NCBI GenBank assembly: GCA_963839165.1
Contig: CAWIUG010000036.1
Coordinates: 372,001 to 436,000 of the forward strand
Direction: 5' to 3'
Source: DATFVA01 sp963839165
GTDB lineage: Bacteria; Bacteroidota; Ignavibacteria; Ignavibacteriales; Ignavibacteriaceae
DNA: 64,000 nt
Below, piece after piece: positions 54,898 to 63,476 of the stretch; the first letter of the stretch is position 1; every line of letters starts with the position of its first letter. The position numbers and the translations under genes were made by a program. Below the pieces are notes generated by a model, which saw only the letters and a program-made list of their open reading frames with translations, was not told the DNA's origin and did not search any database.

Positions 54898-55262
54898 ATA
54901 AACATTTAGTCATATACTGCTTATTGTTAACGAATATGCTTAAATTCTTTTGTTGTTTTAGGTTTCTGACAAAATGTCTGATCATATTATGATTATGGGG
55001 ATTAAGTTTCAGCAGGAGCTTTATATCATCTTAACATATGGCAGGTTTTTCTGTCACCGGTTAAAACTTGATCCCCTAGATGATCCTTTAAGAAGCCCTC
55101 AGAGGTATAAAGAAGTCTCAATAAATATGGTTCATCAAATTAAAGATCCTCCAGAATTATATAAATGTCCTATCAAGACGACGACTTCACCAGGTGGAAT
55201 TTACCCACAAAAAAGGTCGATTGTATATCCATCCTCTTAAATTTCGTTCTTTTATCGGTTTT

Positions 55263-55299
55263 GCGACATAGATTATAAAAGTCGCAACATAATTACTAT
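55263..55299 (+). promoter_or_regulatory. Pair of putative AraC-type regulator half-sites upstream of the 55638 gene
   Basis: GCGACATAGATTATAA (55263-55278) and GCAACATAATTACTAT (55284-55299) begin exactly 21 bp apart, the spacing known for AraC-family half-sites. The same motif occurs three times after the hybrid regulator gene. Read the other way, TTGCGAC (55261) also pairs with GTCGCAA (55281). Confidence 0.6.
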
Positions 55300-55637
55300 G
55301 TAGTAATCCTTAATATTCCTTTAATTAAGGCCGTACAGAAAAAATAAAATATAATACCTGGTTATTGCTTCTTATCAACAAATATTCTTAACTTCAATTG
55401 TTGATCTTCTCCTGAGTTACCGGTATTTAAAATGAGCATTATGGGGATGTTATGATGCAGCCGGAAAATACATCTGAGGGAAACCACTTATTCTTCTTCT
55501 TTCCAAAACAAGCTTTTACAAGAGGTTTGCATTACCACATCCTATTATCCACCCAAATCTTTTTACAATCAAATCTTAGAAAAGGATTTATAACGTTCTT
55601 TAGTAAACATACATAATCATCTGAGGGAGGAACTGGA

Positions 55638-55931
55638 ATGGCAGATCAAATTATCACTATTGATAATAACTTAATTATAAGTCCAAATCCCTGTTCGGTA
55701 CATCCAGGAGATACAATTTACTTCAAGACTATTAGTCCCGGTACTTTTAAAATCAAATTTGAGAAGGATGCAGCCTTTAGCAGCCCCATCGATATCACTG
55801 TTGATATTAACCAAGATGGTTCTCAGACAATCAGTAGTTCAGCCAAACCTACGACAATATATTATGGTGTCGGGGTACATGACGGTCCTACTTTTAAGGT
55901 TGCAGCTCCGCCAAAGATTGTTATTAAATAA
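55638..55931 (+). CDS. Small protein of unknown function beside the AraC-type hybrid regulator
   Basis: The 97-residue protein has no signal peptide and reads as a beta sandwich: LIISPNPCSVHPGDTIYFKT, FKIKFEKDAAF, DGSQTISSSAKPTTIYYGVG and the end FKVAAPPKIVIK. The P-x-x-x-x-x-P-G-D-x-I-x-F start resembles cupredoxin-like folds, but the copper ligands cannot be made out. GAGGGAGGA gives a strong ribosome site 8 nt before the ATG. It ends 35 bp before the hybrid regulator and lies behind a pair of its putative binding sites. Expressed and regulated small protein is likely; function unknown. Confidence 0.75.
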   Translation: MADQIITIDNNLIISPNPCSVHPGDTIYFKTISPGTFKIKFEKDAAFSSPIDITVDINQDGSQTISSSAKPTTIYYGVGVHDGPTFKVAAPPKIVIK

Positions 55932-55966
55932 TTTCCAGATTAAATATAGACGCGTTATTAGTTATA

Positions 55967-58900
55967 ATGACATATAAAAAAGTTGTATATATAATACTTC
56001 TGCTCCCTTTTCTCTGCTTTGGACAAAGTAATAATTTTCGGTTTGACCATCTTACAACAGAATTTGAAATAGTACAAGATGGTCTTTCTGCAAATACTGT
56101 TATGTGTCTGTTCCTGGACAGTCGGGGGTTTTTATGGATCGGCACATACAGCGGATTAAACAGGTATGATGGGTATAAGGTGAGGGAATTTAAATATGAT
56201 GAGAATGACGAAACCAGTATTAGCGACGACAGGATAAGGGGTATCTGTGAGGATACAGAGGGTAGTTTGTGGATAGCTACAAATAGCGGTTTGTGCAAAT
56301 TTCTGCGCGATAAAGACATATTCATCAGGTATCTGCATAAAGGAGATGACCCATTTAGTCTGAGTAATGATTATGTAAGCACTGTCTTGTGCGATGAAAA
56401 GGACAATATATGGGTCGGAACTGAAAATGGCTTAAATGTCTTCGATCGTAAAACTCAGAAGTTTTTATGTTATAGGAAAAATCCTGACATACGGACAGGT
56501 TTGTGGGACAGTCGTATATTTTCTCTTTACCAGGATAAAAAGGGAACCTTGTGGTTAGGAGGATCAGGAGTTATATATAAATTTAATTTGAATAAAAAGG
56601 AATTCACTGAATTTGAGCTTCGCCTACTTAATCCTCAGGGACATTCAGCAGGAGCTATAACATCTATCTTCGAAGATCATCTTGGATATCTTTGGATTGG
56701 AACATCATCCGGTGGTCTGGTAAAGTATGACAGGAATAGAAGTGAATGTAAGTATTACATCAATAATCCTGAAAATAATACGAGTATTAGCAGTAATTCA
56801 ATTCGGGTGATCTTTGAAGATAGTCAGTACAAACTCTGGATCGGAACTTCAGATGCCGGACTGAATCAGTTCGACAGAGACAAAAACAATTTTGTCAGGA
56901 TTCGAAAAAGTTTTGACCGTGAAGGTCTGAATGATAATGGTATCTATTCGATCCTGGAAGACAGATCGGGAATAATATGGTTCGGTACCTGGGCAGGAGG
57001 GTTGAATAAATATGGTCAAAAAACCGAAAAATTCAAAACCTACCGGCACAACCCTGATGCTCCTAACAGCATCGGAAGTAATGAGGTATATTCGATTTAT
57101 GTTGATGCATATAATGAGTTGTGGGTAGGAACTCAGGTAGCAGGACTTGATAGATTAGAGAAAAACAGGAAAAAGATAACTCATTATATATTTAATCCTT
57201 CGGATCCAAATGGTATTAGTAGTAATGATGTTTATTCAATCTGCGAGGATAAAAAGGGGTTTATCTGGGTCGGTACGGGTTCGGGCGGTCTGAACAAATT
57301 TGACAGGAAGACAGAAAAGTTTCTTCATTACAGGCATATTTCCGGAAACGCTAACAGTCTGGGATATGATATTGTAAGCCAGATATGCTGCGACAGACAG
57401 GGAAATGTCTGGATTGGAATGATCCAGGGCATAGATAAATATATCCCCGGGGATAATAAGTTTATTCATTACAGACATAAAGGAAATGATAGCACAAGTC
57501 TTGACAGCTCTTTGATATTATCACTCTACGAAGACCAGCAGGGAACTATCTGGGCGGGTACTAATGGAGGAGGAATCTACAGGTATAACAGCCAGACTGA
57601 CGATTTTATAAAGTACAATCATTTTCCTCATAACAATTCTGTAAATATTGTTCAGGTAATATTTCAGGATCAGAAAGGACACTACTGGGCAGGTACTTAC
57701 GGAGGTATTATAGAATTTGAACCTGAAAAGCAATCGTATAAACAATTCACTGAGAAAGAAGGTCTGGTTAATAATGTAGTTAATGGAATCCTGGAAGATG
57801 ATTTTGGTAATTTATGGATAAGTACTAATAAGGGTCTTTCACGTTTTAACCAGGATAGGGTAACTTTTACTAACTATGATGCAGGCAATGGGCTGCAGGG
57901 AACAGAGTTTAATACATGGGCTTACTTCAGAAGTGCAGCTGGAAGAATGTATTTTGGAGGAACAAATGGACTTACATCATTCAATCCTGTTGAAATAGAA
58001 GATAATACCCATATCCCGGAAATGGTAATAACTGATTTCAGTGTAGATCACAAAACTGTAGCTATAGGTTACGATAACTTTTTAGGCAGAACACTGCTTG
58101 AAAAATCGATTTCAGAAACCAAAAAGATTGAGCTCAATTACGATGAGAATATAATTTCATTTGAGATTACTGCACTCGACTTCAAAAATCCATGGAAGAA
58201 TAAATATGCTTACATGCTGGAGGGATTTGACAAAGAATGGACATATAAAGATGCATCCCAACGGTATGTGACTTATACGAATTTAAACCCAGGTAAATAT
58301 GGTTTCCGCATCAAAGGTTCCAACAGCGATGGGGTCTGGAATGAGGCGGGAACTTCTCTTATCCTCATTGTCAGGCATCCCTGGTGGGGTACCTGGTGGG
58401 CATATTCTCTGTATATTATAATATTTATGTCAGTTTTTGCCGGCAGTACGCGGATTTACCTTAACCGTAAAGTATTAACTAATCAGCTGAAACTCGAGCA
58501 TGAACATGCATTAAAGCTGGCGGAGGTCGACAAGATAAAATCACACTTCTTTACTAATGTTTCACATGAGTTCAGAACACCGCTAACCTTAATTATGGGT
58601 CCCACTGATAACATAATAAGAAGTTCCGCTGGCTCAGAAATAAAAAATGAGGCAGAGACAATAAAAAGAAATGCGGGTAGGCTCCTCCGTCTTATAAATC
58701 AGTTGCTTGATCTCTCAAAACTGGATGAAAAAAAACTAAAGCTCCATACTTCTGAGGGAAACTTAGTCTCGTTTATTAAAGGAATTGTTATGTCATTTGA
58801 GGCTTTCGCTGAAAGAAAAGATCTGTACCTGGGAATCGAGACTAGCAAAAATGATATAAGCCTCTATTTTGACAGGGATAAGATGGAGCATATCATCACT

Positions 58901-60127
58901 AATCTCCTTTCTAATGCAATAAAATTTACACCTAAAGGTGGTACAATAACAGTTAAGATATCTGAGAAGGACGAGGATACGATTCTCATAAAAATAAGTG
59001 ATACCGGAATCGGAATTCCTGAATCTGAAATACCAAAGCTATTCGACAGGTTCTACCAGGTTGATAGTTCGCAGACACGGGAATATGAAGGAAGCGGTCT
59101 TGGTCTTGCTCTTACCAAGCAGCTTATAGAGCTCCATCATGGGACAATAAAAGTCGAAAGTAAAGAAGGCAATCCTAAGATAGGAAAGACCGGATGGACA
59201 AAATTAACTATTGAACTACCGAGGGGCCAATATCATCTGACAGAAGATGAGATACTTAAAAAACCAGAAATCGATGAGAACACTGAATTGCCTGATTCTG
59301 AAAAATTTGAAACCGCGGTCCAGGTGCCGGAGGAAACGAAAGAGGTTGAAGAAATAAAAAATAACAAGACCATTGTTCTCATTGTGGAGGATAATAAGGA
59401 GGTACGAGAGTATATCAGAGAGATTCTGGTTAAAGATTACTGCGTGGAAGAAGCAATAAATGGGGAACAAGGTGTCAGGAAAGCTGAAAAAATAATTCCT
59501 GATCTGATTATTAGCGACATAATGATGCCCAGAATGGATGGCAATCAGCTAACAAGAATCCTTAAAAATGAGGAGAAAACGAGTCATGTTCCCATCATTC
59601 TGCTAACCGCAAAAGGTGAACAGGAAAGCAGGATTGAAGGACTGGAAACCGGGGCAGATGATTACCTTACAAAACCTTTCGACACAGAGGAATTGAAAGT
59701 CAGGATTAAAAACTTGATTGAAAACCGTAGAAAACTTCAGGAAAAATTCAAAAAAGACGGGTTGATTTCAATCAGGAATGTAAATCAGTTCGGCCGGCTT
59801 GATCAGAACTTCATTGACAAAATAAATAAGGTAATTTATAATCATCTTTCTGAAGAAGAATTTAGTATTGAAAACCTGGGAAATGAGGTAAATATGAGCC
59901 GTTCCCAAGTGCATAGAAAACTTACTGCCTTAACAGGGAAATCTCCCAGTTTGTATATGAGGTCTTTGAGGCTGGCAAAAGCCCGAGAATTAATACTGGA
60001 ACAGACAGGAAATATTTCTGAAATAGCATATTCTGTTGGCTTTTCAAGTCCTGCTTACTTCACCAGATGTTTCAAAGAAGAGTTTGGTTTACCTCCCAGC
60101 GAAATAAACAACCATATATTTAAATAA
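55967..60127 (+). CDS. Hybrid two-component system protein (propeller sensor, kinase, receiver, AraC HTH)
   Basis: This 1386-residue one-protein signalling system has a signal peptide (ends CFGQ) and about 14 reg_prop blades making two periplasmic propellers (for example GFLWIGTYSGLNRYD, NIWVGTENGLNVFD, GTIWAGTNGGGIYRYN). A Y_Y_Y domain (about 735-800), one membrane segment (about 805-830), HisKA with H867 (VSHEFRTPL), HATPase, a receiver with D1184 (LIISDIMMPRMDG) and a C-terminal AraC-type HTH (about 1270-1386; SEIAYSVGFSSPAYFTRCFKEEFG) follow. Such HTCS proteins in Bacteroidota sense oligosaccharides, but no carbohydrate genes are next to this one. GCRAC repeats in 21-bp phase lie on both sides. 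Confidence 0.96.
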   Translation: MTYKKVVYIILLLPFLCFGQSNNFRFDHLTTEFEIVQDGLSANTVMCLFLDSRGFLWIGTYSGLNRYDGYKVREFKYDENDETSISDDRIRGICEDTEGSLWIATNSGLCKFLRDKDIFIRYLHKGDDPFSLSNDYVSTVLCDEKDNIWVGTENGLNVFDRKTQKFLCYRKNPDIRTGLWDSRIFSLYQDKKGTLWLGGSGVIYKFNLNKKEFTEFELRLLNPQGHSAGAITSIFEDHLGYLWIGTSSGGLVKYDRNRSECKYYINNPENNTSISSNSIRVIFEDSQYKLWIGTSDAGLNQFDRDKNNFVRIRKSFDREGLNDNGIYSILEDRSGIIWFGTWAGGLNKYGQKTEKFKTYRHNPDAPNSIGSNEVYSIYVDAYNELWVGTQVAGLDRLEKNRKKITHYIFNPSDPNGISSNDVYSICEDKKGFIWVGTGSGGLNKFDRKTEKFLHYRHISGNANSLGYDIVSQICCDRQGNVWIGMIQGIDKYIPGDNKFIHYRHKGNDSTSLDSSLILSLYEDQQGTIWAGTNGGGIYRYNSQTDDFIKYNHFPHNNSVNIVQVIFQDQKGHYWAGTYGGIIEFEPEKQSYKQFTEKEGLVNNVVNGILEDDFGNLWISTNKGLSRFNQDRVTFTNYDAGNGLQGTEFNTWAYFRSAAGRMYFGGTNGLTSFNPVEIEDNTHIPEMVITDFSVDHKTVAIGYDNFLGRTLLEKSISETKKIELNYDENIISFEITALDFKNPWKNKYAYMLEGFDKEWTYKDASQRYVTYTNLNPGKYGFRIKGSNSDGVWNEAGTSLILIVRHPWWGTWWAYSLYIIIFMSVFAGSTRIYLNRKVLTNQLKLEHEHALKLAEVDKIKSHFFTNVSHEFRTPLTLIMGPTDNIIRSSAGSEIKNEAETIKRNAGRLLRLINQLLDLSKLDEKKLKLHTSEGNLVSFIKGIVMSFEAFAERKDLYLGIETSKNDISLYFDRDKMEHIITNLLSNAIKFTPKGGTITVKISEKDEDTILIKISDTGIGIPESEIPKLFDRFYQVDSSQTREYEGSGLGLALTKQLIELHHGTIKVESKEGNPKIGKTGWTKLTIELPRGQYHLTEDEILKKPEIDENTELPDSEKFETAVQVPEETKEVEEIKNNKTIVLIVEDNKEVREYIREILVKDYCVEEAINGEQGVRKAEKIIPDLIISDIMMPRMDGNQLTRILKNEEKTSHVPIILLTAKGEQESRIEGLETGADDYLTKPFDTEELKVRIKNLIENRRKLQEKFKKDGLISIRNVNQFGRLDQNFIDKINKVIYNHLSEEEFSIENLGNEVNMSRSQVHRKLTALTGKSPSLYMRSLRLAKARELILEQTGNISEIAYSVGFSSPAYFTRCFKEEFGLPPSEINNHIFK

Positions 60128-60173
60128 TATCTTATTCCTGTTAACACCCCTCTTTTACAGGTTTTCATACGAT

Positions 60174-60252
60174 GCAACATATGTATAATCAGATGCGACC
60201 TGGTTATAAACCTTTTCGAAGAAATTTACATTCTTTGCAACATAGTTAATAG
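60174..60252 (+). promoter_or_regulatory. Phased AraC-type regulator half-sites upstream of the 60345 gene
   Basis: GCAACATATGTATAAT (60174), GCGACCTGGTTATAAA (60195) and GCAACATAGTTAATAG (60237) start 21 and 42 bp apart. The position at 60216 that would complete the series is weak. They match the pair at 55263 and lie about 95-170 bp before the next start codon. Confidence 0.6.
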
Positions 60253-60344
60253 GTTCCCTTCTTACTGATTTTGTTAATTACTCCTGAGTTTTTTAAGTAA
60301 AAATCTGGGAGAAAAGAACCATATATTATTTAAGAGGTGTGAAA

Positions 60345-60902
60345 ATGAGATTCTTCTATTTGATGGTAATTGTTTCCGGCGTTTTTCTGACGCTTAATAA
60401 GGAGGAGGATAACTTCAGGACAACTGCAGGAACAGATGGCACTCTGCTTTATAATGTCTATTTTACAGAAAATGAGGGTTACGCTGTTTCAAATAACCAT
60501 ACTCTTTTTACGTCGCGTAATAATGGCAATACATGGCAGGAAGCCGGTCCAGCTTGGGATTCAAATTTTGATTCTAAAAAATTTATCTGGTCAGCAAGAA
60601 TCTGCTGTTCTTCCTTGAAAACAACGGACGGTGGAAATAGCTGGATTCCATGCTCATCCGAAAGTCAGGATAAGTTTTGCAGGGTGTTCCTGAAAGATCC
60701 GAACACGGGCTATCAGCCGGCAGAGGAATTTCTGAATATGGTAAGTAAAAAGATTTTTACTTGTCTTTTAAATAGAGAAACTAATTCATTAAGACAGCCA
60801 TGTAAGTATACAGAGTATTATAGCAATAGGTATGAAGGCTGGGCGCCCGGATGGTATCTTAGTGAACTTACGACTTTTGATACATTAAAGGAATTAGAAT
60901 AA
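60345..60902 (+). CDS. Secreted protein with one Ycf48/BNR-like repeat, unknown function
   Basis: A hydrophobic start (MRFFYLMVIVSGVFLTLNK) suggests export. The next part resembles the Ycf48/BNR sort of propeller blade: VYFTENEGYAVSNNHTLFTS, RNNGNTWQEAGPAW and later KTTDGGNSWIPC. Only about two blades are present, too few for a full propeller, and the C-terminal half (from about 110) is Cys- and Tyr-containing with no match I know. Six or more Cys are scattered. ATG 60345 follows AGAGG by 7 nt; GTG 60339 is also in frame. It lies behind three regulator half-sites, so it is a likely target of the hybrid regulator. Confidence 0.65.
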   Translation: MRFFYLMVIVSGVFLTLNKEEDNFRTTAGTDGTLLYNVYFTENEGYAVSNNHTLFTSRNNGNTWQEAGPAWDSNFDSKKFIWSARICCSSLKTTDGGNSWIPCSSESQDKFCRVFLKDPNTGYQPAEEFLNMVSKKIFTCLLNRETNSLRQPCKYTEYYSNRYEGWAPGWYLSELTTFDTLKELE

Positions 60903-61076
60903 TAAATACTTTTGGCAAAATAATCAGGAAAATAAAGATTAGTGGGGCTGAAAAAGAACATATTCATTCTTTCTGTTGTCAAGAATTATTTCATACATTA
61001 TTGAAGGACCGATAAAATTTCTATAGATTCCATACCAGGAATTACTCGTTAATAGTCGGATCCAATACAGCATAAT

Positions 61077-62231
61077 ATGAACAATGTTAGCAATCACCCT
61101 ACCATCAGCGTAGACGAGATAGTACGACCCACCCGTGTTGAAGTAAACCTGAAGTCACTTAAAGAAAATTACCTCCATGTTAAAGAACATATAGGACCTG
61201 TTAAGCTAATGCCTATTCTAAAGGCAAACGCATATGGCCATGGCCTTGTGAGAATTGCTCAGTTTTACCAGGAGATTGGGGTAGATTATCTCGGTGTGGC
61301 TGTGGTCGAGGAAGGTATTCTCTTAAGAAAATATGGTATCAAGACACCCATTCTTGTTCTTGGCGGTATATGGGAGAACCAGATACCCCTTTTTATTAAA
61401 AATGATCTTGCAATTACAGCCTCTTCGATTGATAAACTAAGGCAGATTGAGGAAACCGCGGCTCAGATGAAGAAGAAAGCTAAGGTACATTTGAAAATTG
61501 ATACAGGTATGGAACGGCTTGGCGTTCATTATTATAACGCAGAAGGTTTTTTGACTGAAGCTTATAAATGTACGAACATAATAGTTGATGGGATTTTCTC
61601 TCATTTTTCAAATTCAGATTCCCCTGATCTTAGCCATACCAAACTTCAATTTGAGAGATTCATGGAAGTGCTGAGGTATTATGAAAAACATTCGATCCCT
61701 GTTCCAACCAGGCATATTTCTAATTCAGGCGCCGTTCTACAGTTTCCGGAAGCTAACCTTGACCTTGTTAGGCCCGGTATTCTACTCTATGGGGTTTACC
61801 CCTCGAAGGAACTGAATAAAACAATTCCTGTTAAACCGGTTCTTTCATGGAAATCGCTTGTGGTATTCTTTAAAGTTATTACTCCCGGTCACCCGGTTGG
61901 TTATGGTTTAACCTGGCAGACTGACCATAATGTAAGGGCGATAACCGTTCCTGTGGGATACGGTGATGGATACTTCAGAAGTATGAGCGGTAAGGCCCGG
62001 GTAATTATCAGGGGTAGAATATACCCCGTTGTAGGAACCATCTCAATGGATCAGATTGTGGTCAATCTTGAAAATGGATCTGCTTATAATGGCGATGAAG
62101 CTATTTTAATAGGTTCGGACGGGAAAAATAATATTACTTGTGAAGACCTTGCCGACTGGGCCGGCACTATCCCTTATGAAATCTTAACCAACATAAATAC
62201 AAGGGTTCCGCGTATCTACATTGAACTATGA
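61077..62231 (+). CDS. alr: Alanine racemase
   Basis: Alr makes D-alanine for peptidoglycan. The PLP lysine lies in MPILKANAYGHG (about K49), followed by GVAVVEEGILLRKYGI, the KIDTGMERLG strand, FSHFSNSD, RPGILLYGVYP and the catalytic Tyr region VGYGDGYFR, then GTISMDQIVVN. The length of 384 is usual, with about 15 extra residues at the N-terminus. It appears to be a single gene; a promoter is not obvious in the 174-bp gap upstream. Confidence 0.96.
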   Translation: MNNVSNHPTISVDEIVRPTRVEVNLKSLKENYLHVKEHIGPVKLMPILKANAYGHGLVRIAQFYQEIGVDYLGVAVVEEGILLRKYGIKTPILVLGGIWENQIPLFIKNDLAITASSIDKLRQIEETAAQMKKKAKVHLKIDTGMERLGVHYYNAEGFLTEAYKCTNIIVDGIFSHFSNSDSPDLSHTKLQFERFMEVLRYYEKHSIPVPTRHISNSGAVLQFPEANLDLVRPGILLYGVYPSKELNKTIPVKPVLSWKSLVVFFKVITPGHPVGYGLTWQTDHNVRAITVPVGYGDGYFRSMSGKARVIIRGRIYPVVGTISMDQIVVNLENGSAYNGDEAILIGSDGKNNITCEDLADWAGTIPYEILTNINTRVPRIYIEL

Positions 62232-62278
62232 ATTTAGTAACTTACCATTAAAGGTTCTCACATATAAAAGGATTATTG

Positions 62279-63415
62279 ATGCTGCGGAATATTGTAAAAT
62301 TTAAGAGGTTCCTGAGGACGGGAACGCTTACTGTAATTATTATTTCTTCAATGCTTTTTCTGGGGTGGGGGTATGTTGGACATCATATTATAAGTTATAA
62401 TACTATTATGTCCGCCTTTCCGGAGATGGAATTCTTCAATACCTGGGCTGATTCTCTTGCTGCCCATGCCTCGGATGCAGATGCTAGGAAATCATCGGAC
62501 CCTGATGAAGCTCCCAAACATTTTATAGATATTGATAATTATCCTGAATTTATTGCCAACGGTACAATAACCCAGAATTTTGATTCGCTTGTTGCAGAGC
62601 ATAGCTATTCATTTGTTATGGACCAGGGGATCGTTCCCTGGGCAATTATAAATACAGCAGACTCGATTGAAGCGGCTTTTGAACAGAATGATATGCATAA
62701 GGCTATGCTTCTCTCGGCAGATCTGGGTCACTATATTGCGGATTCCCACATGCCTCTTCATATTACAAGAAATTATAACGGACAGTACACAGGTCAGAAT
62801 GGAATCCATTCACGTTATGAATCTGATTTGATCGGGACCTTCCAAAGTCAGATAACCTATGACGGTGACAGCCTTCAGTATATCTCAAATGTTCCCGACT
62901 TTGTTTTTAATATGTTATATGATAACTATCAGTATGTGGATTCGGTTCTGTATGCCGATTCAGTTGCACAAGCTTATGCCGGTAATCATAACAGTACTAC
63001 TTACTATAATAAATTCTGGGAGATAGCTAAAGATTTTACAATCTCACTTTTTAAAAAGGCATCAAACAGAATTGCCTGTATAATTTATACGGAATGGATA
63101 AATTCAGGAGGTTCACCTACTGGTATTCTAAATGGTTCTCTTAATACGGTAATTGATTTTAATGTTTACCAGAACTATCCTAACCCGTTTAATCCTTCAA
63201 CCACCATCAACTGGTATTCTCCTGTTGAAGGACAGCAGGTTGTAAAAGTATATAATGCTGTAGGAAGTGAAGTAGTCACGCTGATGGATGAATATAAACC
63301 GGCAGGTATTAACACTTTGAAATTTGATGGAACCGCATTAGCAAGCGGAATTTATTTTTACAGGATACAGTCAGGAAATTATTCCGGTGTTAAAAAAATG
63401 ATCCTCCTGAAGTAA
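62279..63415 (+). CDS. T9SS-exported S1/P1-nuclease or zinc phospholipase C-like protein
   Basis: After a membrane/signal segment (about 18-33) the mature start WGYVGHHIIS supplies the Trp and His that bind zinc in the S1/P1 nuclease and phospholipase C fold. Further ligands are visible in PKHFIDIDNYPE and in LGHYIADSHMPLHITRNYNG with HSRYESDLI, the H-x3-D-x-H-x-P-x-H pattern of the family. The last 80 residues are a type 9 sorting tail (VYQNYPNPFNPSTT to KMILLK). It should be a secreted zinc hydrolase of nucleic acids or phosphate esters. I chose ATG 62279, with AAGGA upstream; a TTG lies one codon earlier. Confidence 0.87.
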   Translation: MLRNIVKFKRFLRTGTLTVIIISSMLFLGWGYVGHHIISYNTIMSAFPEMEFFNTWADSLAAHASDADARKSSDPDEAPKHFIDIDNYPEFIANGTITQNFDSLVAEHSYSFVMDQGIVPWAIINTADSIEAAFEQNDMHKAMLLSADLGHYIADSHMPLHITRNYNGQYTGQNGIHSRYESDLIGTFQSQITYDGDSLQYISNVPDFVFNMLYDNYQYVDSVLYADSVAQAYAGNHNSTTYYNKFWEIAKDFTISLFKKASNRIACIIYTEWINSGGSPTGILNGSLNTVIDFNVYQNYPNPFNPSTTINWYSPVEGQQVVKVYNAVGSEVVTLMDEYKPAGINTLKFDGTALASGIYFYRIQSGNYSGVKKMILLK

Positions 63416-63476
63416 TTTTTTTAGAAATTATTCAGTAGAAGAATCTGAAATTCCTGAGGAAGTATAAAGGTTACTT

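Larger units (their letters stand above)
54849..55637. other. Long intergenic region with terminator, symmetric motif and regulator sites
   Basis: This 789-bp stretch holds the terminator at 54868, a TGACAAAATGTC element (54967-54978) and the first pair of 21-bp-phased GCRAC repeats (55263-55299). An 88-codon frame at 54974-55240 has no ribosome site or recognisable domain, and I do not accept it. The 330 bp after the repeats may be a long leader of the gene at 55638. Confidence 0.5.

Noticed and set aside
54974..55240. 88-codon frame in the long intergenic region
   Set aside because: No ribosome site and no domain; base composition resembles non-coding DNA.
55263..60252. CRISPR array
   Set aside because: The repeats are short, degenerate, only two or three per cluster and 21 bp apart start to start, which leaves no spacers.
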